Origin: Enterobacter sp. RHBSTW-00994
GTDB lineage: Bacteria; Pseudomonadota; Gammaproteobacteria; Enterobacterales; Enterobacteriaceae
NCBI RefSeq assembly: GCF_013782625.1
Contig: NZ_CP056199.1
Coordinates: forward strand, 124,001-188,000
DNA: 64,000 bases
Reading direction: 5' to 3'
Shown: in pieces, positions 38,785-48,785 of the stretch
Layout: every line of letters begins with the position of its first letter
How positions within the stretch are numbered: the stretch's first letter is position 1
Notes under the pieces: generated by a model
What the model saw: only the letters and a program-made list of their open reading frames with translations
Databases searched by the model: none
Told to the model about the DNA's origin: nothing
Position numbers and translations under genes: made by a program

Positions 38785-40041
38785 TTAACAATGGCTTTCT
38801 TGCCAGGCAATGTTGATCTCTTCGGCGAGGATTTTCACTCCTGCTTCAATCTTCTCAGGGTCTGGGACATAGTTCATGCGCATACACTGGTGTGTGTGCG
38901 GCCAGGGTTTATCCAGCCCTGGGAAGAAATAGTCACCAGGAACCATCAAGACACCACGTTTTTTCAAACGCTGATAGAGCAATTCGGTCGTGACAGGCAG
39001 GTCTTTAAACCATAACCACAGGAATATTGCCCCTTCTGGTTTATGTATCAGGCAACGTTCTTCAGGCAAATAGCGACGAATGATCGCAATCGTCTCCTGA
39101 ACTCGCTGGTAATAGAAAGGTTTAATGACGTCATTGGACAGACGCAGCAGGTCATTGCGTTTGATCATCTCGCACATCATCGCCGGGCCGATGCCGCCGG
39201 GTGAGAGACTGATAATGCCATTCATATTGGTAATAGCAGTGATGATTTTTTCATTGGCAATGATGATCCCGCAGCGACTGCCAGGAAGCCCGAGTTTGGA
39301 GAGGCTCATACACAACACGATGTTCGGATTCCACAGCGGACGGGCTTCGCTGAAGATAATGCCAGGGAACGGTACGCCGTAAGCATTATCGATGACCAGC
39401 GGGATGCCATGTTGATTGGCCAACATATCCAGCTTTATCAACTCGTCATCGGTAATCACGTTGCCGGTTGGGTTGGTTGGGCGCGACACGCAGATCATGC
39501 CCGTATCTTCACCAATGTGTAGATGCTCGAAATCGACGTGATATTTGAACTGACCTTCCGGGAGCAGCTCGATATTGGGACGCGCGGAGACAAACAGATC
39601 TTCTTCCAGGCCTGAATCGGCATAACCGATATACTCCGGAGTGAGCGGGAAGAGCACTTTTTTGGTACTGCCGTCGGCGCGGCGTCCTGCGAACAGGTTA
39701 AACAAGTAGAAAAATGCGCTTTGGCTGCCGTTTGTCAGTGCAATATTCTGTGGATCAATATCCCAGCCTAGCTCTTCGCGTAGCATGTCTGCGAGCAACG
39801 TAAGTAGCTCGGTTTTCCCCTGAGGCCCATCGTAATTGCACAGCGCCTCAGTGGCTTTTCCGCTTTCCAGCATCTGAGCCAGCAGAGTCTGGAAATATTC
39901 ATTCATGGCCGGGATTTGTGCCGGGTTTCCGCCGCCGAGCATGATTGCGCCCGGTGTGCGCAGCCCGTCGTTGAGATCCTCCATCAGGCGGGTAATGCCT
40001 GAATGGCGGGTAAATTTGTCGCCGAAAAGTGAAAACGTCAT
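38785..40041 (-). CDS. avtA: Valine-pyruvate aminotransferase
   Basis: 418-residue fold type I PLP enzyme (transaminase C) that makes valine or alanine by exchange between pyruvate and 2-ketoisovalerate. Motifs: ALTNGSQSAFFYLFNLFAG (PLP phosphate region), CVSRPTNPTGNVITDDEL, DNAYGVPFPG (PLP Asp/Tyr), and the Schiff-base Lys in CMSLSKLGLPGSRCGIIIA near residue 250. Length within one residue of E. coli AvtA. Its own terminator follows. Confidence 0.96.
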   Translation of the reverse strand: MTFSLFGDKFTRHSGITRLMEDLNDGLRTPGAIMLGGGNPAQIPAMNEYFQTLLAQMLESGKATEALCNYDGPQGKTELLTLLADMLREELGWDIDPQNIALTNGSQSAFFYLFNLFAGRRADGSTKKVLFPLTPEYIGYADSGLEEDLFVSARPNIELLPEGQFKYHVDFEHLHIGEDTGMICVSRPTNPTGNVITDDELIKLDMLANQHGIPLVIDNAYGVPFPGIIFSEARPLWNPNIVLCMSLSKLGLPGSRCGIIIANEKIITAITNMNGIISLSPGGIGPAMMCEMIKRNDLLRLSNDVIKPFYYQRVQETIAIIRRYLPEERCLIHKPEGAIFLWLWFKDLPVTTELLYQRLKKRGVLMVPGDYFFPGLDKPWPHTHQCMRMNYVPDPEKIEAGVKILAEEINIAWQESHC

Positions 40042-40180
40042 AGCAGGTGATCTGTCGGGCTTATTTTAAAAGTGGGTAACCATAACGCTAGCATCGTGCG
40101 GGTGCAAATCGAGAGATGTGGCTTGGTTTGTTGTTTTGTTTGGTTGGTTTGTATTTGTGTGGTGAATTATTCTGTGACGC

Positions 40181-40205
40181 ACCCTCTCCTCAAAAAGGAG
40201 AGGGT
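40181..40205. repeat. GC-rich palindrome, copy 5 (malS-avtA)
   Basis: ACCCTCTCCT, loop CAAAA, AGGAGAGGGT (10-bp stem), followed by TAGGGGCG. It begins 11 bp past the malS stop and, being followed by A/T-poor sequence, does not look like a terminator. Confidence 0.85.
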
Positions 40206-40216
40206 TAGGGGCGTGG

Positions 40217-42247
40217 TTACTGATTCCCCGCCCACACCACCATCGCTTTATCGCCATTGTGCTCACGCACGAAGCCATAGCCCTGCTTGAGCGATAAGGT
40301 CGTCTGCTTTCCTTCCCCTATTGCAGGATGACGAGCGCGGAATTGCCCCAGAATCTGCCAGTGGGAGACGGTTAAGGATTGCTTACCCGTAACGTCCTTC
40401 CAGTTCATGTCTGAGCGCGTTCCCTGAAGCGGGTCTGAGCCGGTTGGGCCAAACGGGCGTTCAGATTCATCTCCGTAATAGATTTGTACGCTACCCGGTG
40501 TCAGCAGAAGCAGTTCTGCTGCGCGCTGACCACCTTCGCGGAACAGACGGGTGTCGTGTGAGGAGAGATAACTCAGCACATTGAATCCCTGGAGCTTCTC
40601 TGCCATTTGCTGCCAGGTTAAATCGATATCGGCCAGGCAATCGACGGCTTTTGCTGCTTGTTCCTGGTAATCAAAATTGATCATCGCATCGAAACCGTGG
40701 CGATAATATTCGCTTTGCATCACGCCGTGCCCCCAGGATTCTCCGGTCATCCAGAAGGGCGCATCGTCGAGTTTTTTGTCCGGATTGGCCAGCTTCCAGG
40801 CGGCGAGTGCCTGGCTTGCCTGATCTTTGAGCTGCTGCCATGCCGGTAACTCGACGTGTTTCGCGGTATCCACCCGGAAACCGTCGATGCCATAGTCACG
40901 TACCCACTGGCTCAGCCAGTGAGTCAGATAATCCCTTGGGGTATACCCTGCGATCTCTTTCGCGTGTGTGTCGGGCTTATGTTGATAAAAGTTCGGCAGG
41001 CCAGAAGGTATGGTGGATTCTGTTTTTAGATCCGGTAAAAACGCCAGTGACATGGTTAAATCGTCATAGCCTGGGCTGTCGTAATCACCAATATCTGTGC
41101 GGATCCATTTCTTCCCCCACCATTTTTCCCATGCGGCTTTGTCGCTGAAATTAATGTAATCATTAAAGCTGTGCCAGCTTTGCCCGACACCGGGTTTCCA
41201 GTCAGTCCAGTGTGTGCCCAGCGTTTTTTTCAGCTCTTCACCTTGCAGATATAACGCACCAAACTGGAACTCCTGCATATCGGCAAGTGTGGCGTACCCG
41301 GTGTGATTCATGACAATGTCGAACAGGATCCGAATACCGCGCTTGTGGGCTTCATCGACAAGATGGTGCAAATCGTCTTCGTTGCCCATATTGGCGTCGA
41401 GCTTTGTCCAGTCCTGTGTGTAGTAGCCGTGATAGGCGTAGTGGGGGAAATCCCCTTTTGTTCCGCCGCCCACCCAACCGTGGATTTGCTCCAGTGGAGA
41501 GCTTATCCAGAGTGCATTGACGCCCAGTTGCTGTAAATAATCGAGCTTACTGGCCAGCCCTTTGAGGTCGCCGCCGTGGAAGGTCCCAATCTCTTGCATA
41601 CCATCTTTATGCCGACCATAGCTGTTGTCGTTGGTTGGATCGCCGTTAACAAAGCGATCCGTCAGAACAAAATAGACGGTGGCATTTTGCCAGCTAAAGG
41701 AGGCAGGTTTGTCGGTTTCGGCACGTTCCAGCAGCAGTAGACCGTTGCTGTTAGCCGCAGGTTGCAGTGTGATTTTCCCGTTTTGTACCGTGGCGGTTTG
41801 TTTACTGTAGAAATCACGAACTTTTGACCCTTCCGGGAAGGTGCTATTGACCTCAATAGTTAACGGTTTCCCGTCCCACTTTGGACACTGGCGAGTGACG
41901 TTTGCGATGGGTTTTTCTGCTGCGCTTTGGATCGACAGCATTAAGGTGGGTGTCCCGGAGCGCGTGTCTACGCGCATCTGATAATCACCCTCACGGAATA
42001 AACGCCACTGTGGCGGCGTGCCTTCGCAAGGTTTAAGCGACAGCATCTCATTGAGTTTTATTGCTTCAGTAGGCTGCCAGCACGTGTTGTCAAAACTTAG
42101 CGTGAGAGGGCGCGTACCCTTCGCCAGCGTTGCATGGCTGGTGAACACCCCGGTTCCTTCAGTATGAAATGTATCAAAACCGGGGGATGTCCAGTCTGCA
42201 TTTGCCATAGCGGGTAATAACAGAAGAGCCAAAGCGGAGCGTTTCAT
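40217..42247 (-). CDS. malS: Periplasmic alpha-amylase
   Basis: 676 residues. Exported (signal peptide 1-17, MKRSALALLLLPAMANA) GH13 amylase that cuts long maltodextrins to maltohexaose in the periplasm. N-terminal carbohydrate-binding region to about 190, then the (beta/alpha)8 barrel: DIVMNHTGYATL (region I), GIDGFRVDTAKHVELPAW with the nucleophile Asp, WMTGESWGHGVM with the acid Glu, and LSYLSSHDTRLF with the third Asp. Several Cys suggest disulfides. Start at ATG 42247 with AGGA upstream; an in-frame ATG 39 bp earlier would spoil the signal peptide. Confidence 0.96.
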   Translation of the reverse strand: MKRSALALLLLPAMANADWTSPGFDTFHTEGTGVFTSHATLAKGTRPLTLSFDNTCWQPTEAIKLNEMLSLKPCEGTPPQWRLFREGDYQMRVDTRSGTPTLMLSIQSAAEKPIANVTRQCPKWDGKPLTIEVNSTFPEGSKVRDFYSKQTATVQNGKITLQPAANSNGLLLLERAETDKPASFSWQNATVYFVLTDRFVNGDPTNDNSYGRHKDGMQEIGTFHGGDLKGLASKLDYLQQLGVNALWISSPLEQIHGWVGGGTKGDFPHYAYHGYYTQDWTKLDANMGNEDDLHHLVDEAHKRGIRILFDIVMNHTGYATLADMQEFQFGALYLQGEELKKTLGTHWTDWKPGVGQSWHSFNDYINFSDKAAWEKWWGKKWIRTDIGDYDSPGYDDLTMSLAFLPDLKTESTIPSGLPNFYQHKPDTHAKEIAGYTPRDYLTHWLSQWVRDYGIDGFRVDTAKHVELPAWQQLKDQASQALAAWKLANPDKKLDDAPFWMTGESWGHGVMQSEYYRHGFDAMINFDYQEQAAKAVDCLADIDLTWQQMAEKLQGFNVLSYLSSHDTRLFREGGQRAAELLLLTPGSVQIYYGDESERPFGPTGSDPLQGTRSDMNWKDVTGKQSLTVSHWQILGQFRARHPAIGEGKQTTLSLKQGYGFVREHNGDKAMVVWAGNQ

Positions 42248-42561
42248 TCCATTTTCCTGTCGCGGCATTTTTGACCAGTGTGCCACCTGATTCAGGTGAA
42301 AAACTCATCCTCCGGCGCTTTCTACCAGGAGGATGTGGAAGGATGAGTGATCGCGCGCAAAATTAGACAGTTATCTGCGATATCGCACACAATTTCGCGG
42401 GAATGATGGGTAAGTGAGCAACTTTTTGATGACATAGTTTCGGAATTGGACTATTTCTTTAGATGCTCTTGAAGTCTATTTTTGTTATGATTTGAGATTC
42501 CGCTCTCAAATTTGTGAAAAAAATAAGGTGTTGGAATGCTTATATCCGACCAGGAGACCTA
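42248..42561. promoter_or_regulatory. malS / bax divergent region with MalT-type boxes
   Basis: 314 bp between divergent starts. Near malS there are three GGATG cores: CTCATCC at 42304-42310 (GGATGAG on minus), GGATGT at 42331-42336 and GGATGAG at 42341-42347. GGATGA is the core of MalT boxes, and the inverted plus tandem arrangement fits MalT control of malS. The bax-proximal half (about 42400-42561) is AT-rich and shows no clear operator. Confidence 0.6.
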
Positions 42562-43389
42562 ATGATATCGACTCCCATTCGACGATTTGGGGCTACGATA
42601 CTCATGTTACTCACCGTGTCATTTTCAGGTGGGGTGCTTGCGAAAACGCACACGGATACATCGAGTCACAAAGCCCACGTCATAAAGACGACGAGTAAAA
42701 GTAAGGTTAGCAGTAAACAAGAGTATTCTCGCAATAGTGCAAAGAGCAGTTCACTTCCTGATTTGCGAAAATACCCTTCCGGGACACCAAGGAAAAAAGC
42801 GTTTCTCCGGACGGTAATGCCTTATATTACAAGTCAAAATACTGCGATTACCGCAGATCGTAACTGGCTTATCTCCAAGCAGTACGATAGCCGCTGGTCG
42901 CCGTCTGAGCGTACGCGTCTGAAAGACATTGCGAAGCGCTATAAAGTGAGCTGGAACGGTAATACGCGTCGTGTTCCGTGGAACTCACTGTTAGAGCGTG
43001 TGGATATCATTCCTGGCAGCATGGTGGCGACGATGGCTGCAGCCGAGAGTGGCTGGGGGACATCAAAACTGGCCCGTAGCAATAACAACCTCTTTGGCAT
43101 GAAATGCGTTAAAGGGCGTTGTAACAATGCACCAGGCGCAGTGAAAGGCTACTCGCAGTTTGAATCGGTTAAAGATTCTGTGAGCGCCTATGTGGTGAAT
43201 CTGAATACGCACCCGGCTTACTCTTCGTTCCGCAAATCACGTGCTCAGTTGCGTAAGGCGGATCAGGAAGTAACGGCAAGCACCATGATCCACAAGCTGA
43301 AAGGGTACTCCACGCAGGGACAGAGCTATAACAACTATCTGTTCGCGATGTACCAGGATAACCAGCGCTTAATCGCCGCTCATATGTAA
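42562..43389 (+). CDS. bax: Bax protein, glucosaminidase-type hydrolase
   Basis: 275 residues. N-terminal hydrophobic signal (about 8-27, ATILMLLTVSFSGGVLA) exports it; a low-complexity Ser/Lys/Thr-rich linker follows (30-70) and then a lysozyme-like endo-beta-N-acetylglucosaminidase domain (GH73/FlgJ-type): SMVATMAAAESGWGTSKLARSNNNLFGMKC with the catalytic Glu, and AYVVNLNTHPAYSSFRKSRAQLR. Predicted to cut peptidoglycan glycan strands; biological role unclear. Start at ATG 42562 with CAGGAG upstream; a longer in-frame ATG at 42514 is unlikely. Confidence 0.93.
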   Translation: MISTPIRRFGATILMLLTVSFSGGVLAKTHTDTSSHKAHVIKTTSKSKVSSKQEYSRNSAKSSSLPDLRKYPSGTPRKKAFLRTVMPYITSQNTAITADRNWLISKQYDSRWSPSERTRLKDIAKRYKVSWNGNTRRVPWNSLLERVDIIPGSMVATMAAAESGWGTSKLARSNNNLFGMKCVKGRCNNAPGAVKGYSQFESVKDSVSAYVVNLNTHPAYSSFRKSRAQLRKADQEVTASTMIHKLKGYSTQGQSYNNYLFAMYQDNQRLIAAHM

Positions 43390-43395
43390 TCCTCA

Positions 43396-43424
43396 AAAAA
43401 CGCCTTCCAGTGGAAGGCGTTTTT
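43396..43424. terminator. Bidirectional terminator bax / xylR
   Basis: AAAAACGCCTTCC, loop AGT, GGAAGGCGTTTTT: a 13-bp stem with A-run on one side and TTTTTCTTTTC on the other. Ends bax (plus) and xylR (minus). Confidence 0.93.
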
Positions 43425-43434
43425 CTTTTCTGCA

Positions 43435-44613
43435 CTATATCAGCACTTCACTGTGGCGCTCCCGATACTCCTTGGGCGTGGTGTCATACTCTTTCTTGAA
43501 CACCGAATAAAAGTACTGTAACGAAGGGTAGCCGCACATCTGTGATATTTCGTTGATCGACAGCGACGTTGAGATCAGCAAACTACGTGCTTTTTCCAGC
43601 TTCTCTGCATGGATCACGGCGTGAATGGTTTCACCCACCTCTTCTTTAAAACGTTTCTCCAGGTTGGAACGAGAAATTCCCACTGAGTCCAGCACCTGGT
43701 CGACCTTGATCCCTTTGCAGGCGTGATTGCGGATGTAATGCATAGCCTGAATAACGGCAGGGTCGTTCAGCGAACGGTAGTCGGTCGAGCGGCGCTCCAC
43801 CACGCGAACCGGTGGAACCAGTAAGCGCTGGAGAGGCAACGTTTCATTGTCCAGTAATCGGTGGAGTAGTTTCGCGGCCTGGTAACCCATCTGACGCGTT
43901 CCTTGTGCCACCGATGACAGTGCCACGCGTGAGAGATAACGCGTGAGCTCTTCGTTATCGATACCAATAACGCACAGTTTTTCGGGTACAGGGATATGCA
44001 AATGTTCGCATACCTGCAACACGTGACGCGCACGGGCATCTGTCACGGCAATAATCCCGGTTTGTGGCGGTAGCGTTTGCAGCCAGTCGGCCAGGCGGTT
44101 TTGCGCGTGCTGCCAGTTTTCAGGGGCGGTTTCCAGCCCCTGATACACCACGCCACGGTACTTTTCTTTGGCAACTAACTGACAGAAAGCGTACTCGCGT
44201 TCCATTGCCCAGCGTTTACCGCTTGAGGATGGCAGGCCATAAAAAGCAAAGCGATGTACCCCTTTCTCCTTCAAATGCAAAAAGGCACTTTCGACCAGGG
44301 CATGATTATCGGTGGCAATGTAGTGAACCGGTGGATAATGTTCTGGTGTGTGATAAGAGCCGCCGACGCCTACGATGGGGACCTCGACGTCAGCGAGAAG
44401 CCGCTCGATAATGGGATCGTCATAATCTGCGATGACGCCATCGCCAAGCCAGTCCCTGATGTTTTCAAGGCGAGTCCGGAAATCTTCTTCGATGAAGATA
44501 TCCCACTCGGATTGCGACGCCTGCAAATATTCGCCAACCCCTTCAACGACCTGACGATCGTAGGCTTTGTTAGCATTGAATAACAATGTAATGCGGTGAC
44601 GCTTCTCGAACAT
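43435..44613 (-). CDS. xylR: Xylose operon activator XylR
   Basis: 392 residues. N-terminal domain resembles periplasmic sugar-binding/LacI effector folds (RITLLFNANKAYDRQVVEGVGEYL, DGVIADYDD, VIGIDNEELTRYL), which binds D-xylose; the C-terminal AraC-type domain (about 285-392) has two helix-turn-helices (VDQVLDSVGISRSNLEKRFKEEVG and INEISQMCGYPSLQYFYSVFKKEYDTTPKEYR). Activates xylA and xylF promoters. Start at ATG 44613, 34 bp after xylH; an in-frame extension of 41 codons into xylH has no support. Confidence 0.97.
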   Translation of the reverse strand: MFEKRHRITLLFNANKAYDRQVVEGVGEYLQASQSEWDIFIEEDFRTRLENIRDWLGDGVIADYDDPIIERLLADVEVPIVGVGGSYHTPEHYPPVHYIATDNHALVESAFLHLKEKGVHRFAFYGLPSSSGKRWAMEREYAFCQLVAKEKYRGVVYQGLETAPENWQHAQNRLADWLQTLPPQTGIIAVTDARARHVLQVCEHLHIPVPEKLCVIGIDNEELTRYLSRVALSSVAQGTRQMGYQAAKLLHRLLDNETLPLQRLLVPPVRVVERRSTDYRSLNDPAVIQAMHYIRNHACKGIKVDQVLDSVGISRSNLEKRFKEEVGETIHAVIHAEKLEKARSLLISTSLSINEISQMCGYPSLQYFYSVFKKEYDTTPKEYRERHSEVLI

Positions 44614-44647
44614 GGCTGACTTTCCCAAATAAGTGGCAACGCGGTGT

Positions 44648-45829
44648 TCATGCCCGTCGCTTGGTTGCGGAATCCATCCAGACCGCCAGCAACAGAATGG
44701 CTCCTTTGACGATATACTGCCAGAAGGTCGGAACATCCATCATACTCATTCCGTTGTCCAGCGACGCCATAATAAATGCGCCCATCACAGCCCCTGCAAC
44801 ACTGCCTACACCGCCTGCGAGGCTGGTTCCACCAATCACGCAGGCGGCGATGGCATCCAGCTCCGCGATGTTACCTGCAGACGGTGAACCTGCCCCCAGA
44901 CGTGAGCTAAGAATTAACCCTGCAATAGCCACCATCAGGCCATTGATTGCAAAGACGGCGAGTTTGGTGCGTTCAACATTAATGCCTGACAGGCGAGCAG
45001 CTTCGAGATTGCCGCCGATGGCATAAATGCGACGACCAAATGCAGTGCGGGTAGCCATAAACATCCCCGCCAGCAGTAAAAGTGCCAGCAGTAGCACAGG
45101 GGTAGGAACACCACGATAATCATTCAGCAACCAGATAGCTCCCAGCACGATGATGGCGGTGATGGCCTGGCGTCCAACAACCGCTGTAGATGCAGGAGAG
45201 GCTAGCCCCAGAGCCTGACGGCGCATTCGCCCGCGCCACTGCCAGGCAACAAACGCCATTAAACCGATCACGCCCAGCGTAAATCCGACACCATCAGAGA
45301 GGTAGCTCTGACCAATTTGCGACATGGATGCGCTGGTGGGCGATACGGTTGTGCCATTGGTGATCCCAATCAACACTCCCCGGAATGCCAGCATCCCCGC
45401 AAGGGTGACAATAAATGAGGGGACTTTACGATATGCCACCCACCAGCCATTCCACGCACCAAGCAACAGGCCCAGTATCAGTGTGACGACAATTGTCAGG
45501 GGCAGCGGCCAGCCGAGCCACACGTCAAAAATAGCCGCGACGCCACCGAGTAAGCCCATCATTGACCCTACGGAAAGATCGATTTCGGCTGAAATAATAA
45601 CGAACACCATCCCCACAGCCAGAATGCCGGTAATCGCGGTCTGGCGAAGCAGGTTAGAAACGTTGCGTGCGCTCAGGTAGGAGCCATCGGTCATCCAGGT
45701 GAAGAACAACATAATGGCAATGATCGCCGCGATCATCACGAAGACCTGTAAATTGAGCGTCTTAAGCCCAGAGAAGGCACTGCCCATTGGAACAGCGGCT
45801 TTGATATCAGGCGGATTGCTTTTCGACAT
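44648..45829 (-). CDS. xylH: D-xylose ABC transporter permease
   Basis: 393 residues, about ten membrane helices, BPD_transp_2 family permease that forms the channel for D-xylose. Conserved [30 protein letters not shown] and the cytoplasmic coupling segment [16 protein letters not shown] (EAA-like loop contacting XylG). The C terminus ends in KRRA. Starts 23 bp inside the xylG coding region, so it is translationally coupled to it. Confidence 0.97.
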   Translation of the reverse strand: MSKSNPPDIKAAVPMGSAFSGLKTLNLQVFVMIAAIIAIMLFFTWMTDGSYLSARNVSNLLRQTAITGILAVGMVFVIISAEIDLSVGSMMGLLGGVAAIFDVWLGWPLPLTIVVTLILGLLLGAWNGWWVAYRKVPSFIVTLAGMLAFRGVLIGITNGTTVSPTSASMSQIGQSYLSDGVGFTLGVIGLMAFVAWQWRGRMRRQALGLASPASTAVVGRQAITAIIVLGAIWLLNDYRGVPTPVLLLALLLLAGMFMATRTAFGRRIYAIGGNLEAARLSGINVERTKLAVFAINGLMVAIAGLILSSRLGAGSPSAGNIAELDAIAACVIGGTSLAGGVGSVAGAVMGAFIMASLDNGMSMMDVPTFWQYIVKGAILLLAVWMDSATKRRA

Positions 45830-47348
45830 GGCGTTCGCTCCTTAATGCGGCTTCCATCACCTTCTCCTGCGTCAGGTTTTGGTTGTTCAGATTGGCTTTA
45901 AGCTTCCCTTCGTGCATGACCAGCACCCGATCGCTCAGGCCCAGCACTTCAGGTAGCTCAGACGAGATGACAATGACGGCAATGCCTTGCTGCACGAGCT
46001 GATTAATCAGTTTGTAGATTTCGTATTTCGCGCCGATATCAATTCCGCGCGTAGGTTCATCCAGGATCAATATTCGGGGATTGAGCAACAGGCATCGCGC
46101 CAGTATCGCTTTCTGCTGATTGCCGCCGCTCAAACGTCCAATGGCCAGCTCGGGTGAGGAGGTCTTAACCTTGAGACGTGTTAACGACTGAAGAATACAG
46201 TGCTGCTCTGCGGCATCGTCCAGGCTACTTAGCGCCCCTGAAAACTGGTCAAGTGCTGCCAGTGTGATGTTTTTCCCGACAGCCATAACCGGCACGATGC
46301 CGTCTTTTTTACGATCTTCAGGGACCATGGCGATACCCTGCGCAATCGCCTGCTGGCAGGAGTGGATATGAACCTGCTGCCCATCAATATGAATTTTGCC
46401 CTCCCAACGCCCAGGCCATACGCCAAACAGGCACTGTACAGCTTCGGTTCGCCCCGCACCGACTAAACCGGCAATTCCCAGGATCTCACCGCGATGAAGC
46501 GAAAAAGAGATGTCGTTAACACGCTTGATATGGCGGTTAACGGGATGCCATGCCGTCAGATTTTCAACGCGTAAGATCTCGTCTCCGATGGTGTGAGGTT
46601 CATTAGGATATAACGCGGTTAGCTCACGGCCGACCATCATCGTGATGATGTCATCTTCGCTCATGCCCGACGCAGTACGCGTCCCGATATGCTGCCCATC
46701 GCGTATCACGCAGATGGTGTCAGAAATGGCTTTGACTTCGTTGAGCTTGTGGGAAATGTAGATGCAAGCGATGCCGTGGTTTTGCAGATCGCGGATGATA
46801 TTGAGCAGAACGGCGGTCTCCTGCTCTGTAAGTGATGCGGTCGGCTCATCAAGGATCAGCAAGCGAACCTGTTTGTTCAGCGCCTTGGCAATTTCGACCA
46901 GTTGCTGCTGACCGAGGCCCAGGTCACCTACGCGTGTGTCGGGGGAAATCGACAGGCTTACCTGAGCCAGCAGTTTTTCGCAGCGTAGCGTCATGGTGTC
47001 GTAATCAAGCACGCCATAACGTGAAATCTCTGCCCCCAGGAAGATATTTTCCAGCACCGTGAGGTGCTTCACCAGCGCCAGTTCCTGGTGAATGATGGCG
47101 ATACCTTTGCGTTCGGTATCACGGATGTGCGTGGCTTGTATGACTTCACCGGCAAAAACAATTTCACCATCGTAACTGCCGTGAGGGTAGATCCCACAAA
47201 GCACCTTCATCAGTGTGGATTTACCGGAACCATTTTCACCACACAGTGAAACAACTTCACCAGGATTCAGGCGCAGGCTAACGTTATCGACAGCTTTCAC
47301 CGCGCCAAAGGCCTTGGTGATACTTTTCATTTCAAGTAAGTAAGGCAT
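45807..47348 (-). CDS. xylG: D-xylose ABC transporter ATPase
   Basis: 513 residues, tandem ABC ATPase of the sugar (CUT2) type. First cassette: Walker [10 protein letters not shown], degenerate signature LGLGQQQ, Walker [11 protein letters not shown]. Second cassette: degenerate Walker [10 protein letters not shown], signature LSGGNQQK, Walker [11 protein letters not shown]. Such asymmetry is normal for the family. Start at ATG 47348 (MPYLLEMKS); twelve in-frame codons upstream fall in the xylF-xylG spacer. Overlaps xylH by 23 bp. Confidence 0.97.
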   Translation of the reverse strand: MPYLLEMKSITKAFGAVKAVDNVSLRLNPGEVVSLCGENGSGKSTLMKVLCGIYPHGSYDGEIVFAGEVIQATHIRDTERKGIAIIHQELALVKHLTVLENIFLGAEISRYGVLDYDTMTLRCEKLLAQVSLSISPDTRVGDLGLGQQQLVEIAKALNKQVRLLILDEPTASLTEQETAVLLNIIRDLQNHGIACIYISHKLNEVKAISDTICVIRDGQHIGTRTASGMSEDDIITMMVGRELTALYPNEPHTIGDEILRVENLTAWHPVNRHIKRVNDISFSLHRGEILGIAGLVGAGRTEAVQCLFGVWPGRWEGKIHIDGQQVHIHSCQQAIAQGIAMVPEDRKKDGIVPVMAVGKNITLAALDQFSGALSSLDDAAEQHCILQSLTRLKVKTSSPELAIGRLSGGNQQKAILARCLLLNPRILILDEPTRGIDIGAKYEIYKLINQLVQQGIAVIVISSELPEVLGLSDRVLVMHEGKLKANLNNQNLTQEKVMEAALRSERHVEKQSA

Positions 47349-47392
47349 AACTGCTCCACGTGACCCGAAGGAAGAACAGCACAAGTCGATGC

Positions 47393-47411
47393 GCCCCTGC
47401 AGTGCAGGGGC
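47393..47411 (-). promoter_or_regulatory. Hairpin in the xylF-xylG spacer
   Basis: GCCCCTGC, loop of 3, GCAGGGGC, nine bases past the xylF stop. No U-run. Position and strength suit a 3' mRNA block that raises XylF (binding protein) over XylGH, as hairpins do in other binding-protein operons. Confidence 0.6.
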
Positions 47412-47420
47412 AGCGCTGGA

Positions 47421-48413
47421 TTACAGTTCACTCTTTTTATGGAAACCGTCTTTAATCACGGTGGCGTCAATATTCTCTTTATTGACTTCAATTGGAGTAA
47501 GCAGACGAGCCGGCACATCTTTCAATCCATTGTTCAGCGAGGCATCTGCTTTAGGTTGTTTACCATTGCCTAATTCAACGGCTATTTCTGCTGCGGTATT
47601 CGCAAGCTCGGTAATAGGTTTATAGACCGTCATTGTCTGTGTACCGGCAATAATGCGCTTCACGCCTGCGAGATCGGCATCCTGGCCTGAAATAGCGACT
47701 TTTCCGGCAAGACCTTGTGCGCTGAGCGCCTGAATTGCCCCGCCTGCCGTTGCATCGTTGGAGGCGACGACCGCATCAATTTTGTTATTGTTGGCCGTTA
47801 ATGCGTTCTCCATAATTTTCAGCGCATTTTCAGGCAGCCAGCCATCGGCCCATTGGTCGCCAACTACTTTAATTTTCCCGTCGTCGATAAAGGGCTTGAG
47901 AACTTTCATCTGGCCTTCGCGGAATAATTTGGCGTTGTTATCAACAGGCGAGCCACCCATCAGGAAATAATTTCCTTGTGGCACTTTGTTAACCAGGCTT
48001 TGTGCCTGTAGCTCACCCACTTTTTCGTTATCAAAGGAAATGTAATAATCAATATCGGCGTTATTAATCATTCGGTCATAGGCTAAAACTTTAATGCCTT
48101 CTTGTTTCGCCTCTTTAACAACATTACTTAACACCTGGCCGTTATAAGGAATAATGACCAGAACATCGACGCCACGGTTGATCATATTTTCAATTTGTGA
48201 CATTTGCGTTTCTTCATTGCCGTTAGCCGACTGAACAAACACACTTGCGCCGAGCGATTCGGCTTTCTTCACAAAAATATCGCGATCTTTTTGCCAGCGT
48301 TCAAGACGCAGATCATCAATGGCCATGCCAATTTTTACTTCTTTAGCATGCCCGGTGAAGCTTGCAAGCAGGAGAGTAGTGCAGAGAGTAAGGGACAGAT
48401 TCTTTATCTTCAT
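47421..48413 (-). CDS. xylF: D-xylose periplasmic binding protein
   Basis: 330 residues. Signal peptide of about 20-23 residues (MKIKNLSLTLCTTLLLASFTGHAK) followed by a two-lobed periplasmic binding protein fold: KIGMAIDDLRLERWQKDRDIF (ligand-binding loop), VDVLVIIPYNGQVL, SFDNEKVGELQAQSL, VVASNDATAGGAIQAL and SGQDADLAGVKRIIAGTQ. Delivers D-xylose to XylH/XylG. Start at ATG 48413 with AAAGG upstream; 17 further in-frame codons upstream are unsupported. First gene of xylFGHR. Confidence 0.97.
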   Translation of the reverse strand: MKIKNLSLTLCTTLLLASFTGHAKEVKIGMAIDDLRLERWQKDRDIFVKKAESLGASVFVQSANGNEETQMSQIENMINRGVDVLVIIPYNGQVLSNVVKEAKQEGIKVLAYDRMINNADIDYYISFDNEKVGELQAQSLVNKVPQGNYFLMGGSPVDNNAKLFREGQMKVLKPFIDDGKIKVVGDQWADGWLPENALKIMENALTANNNKIDAVVASNDATAGGAIQALSAQGLAGKVAISGQDADLAGVKRIIAGTQTMTVYKPITELANTAAEIAVELGNGKQPKADASLNNGLKDVPARLLTPIEVNKENIDATVIKDGFHKKSEL

Positions 48414-48785
48414 AATTATAGTGCCTTTTGTAGGGTTATGTTGCTGCTGAGATAAAAGAAACATTCACTGCTGTAGACGCAGCAAATTTTTAACGTGGAA
48501 TGGCTGGCTGGCAATTACAGATTTTTATCTTCTCATTATGATATTTGGTTTATTTCTGAATTTATGACCGCGATCTGATTTTAAAATGCGTAACTTACTA
48601 ATTACATACGAATCTGGAATAAGTGCCGAGAAATAGTTCGCTTGCGCATTATTTTGAGAGCCAGCGCACATTTGCGTATTCTCTCAATAGCAGTGTGAAA
48701 TAACGTAATTGAGCAAGCGCGAATGTGTATTCACTATTACTTAAGTCTCGACTACTCGCCGCATCCCTTGATTATGGAGCTGAAT
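48414..48785. promoter_or_regulatory. xylF / xylA divergent control region
   Basis: 372 bp between divergent operons. The xylA side (48640-48725) holds two related GC-containing half sites, TTCGCTTGCGC at 48637-48647 and, inverted, GAGCAAGCGCGAA at 48711-48723, around a TTGAGAG/CTCTCAA dyad (48654-48660 and 48681-48687); these are the likely XylR operators. A weak CRP-like TATGACCGCGATCTGA at about 48565-48580 lies between the two promoters, where E. coli has its single CRP site. The GGAG at 48776 is the xylA ribosome binding site. Confidence 0.6.
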
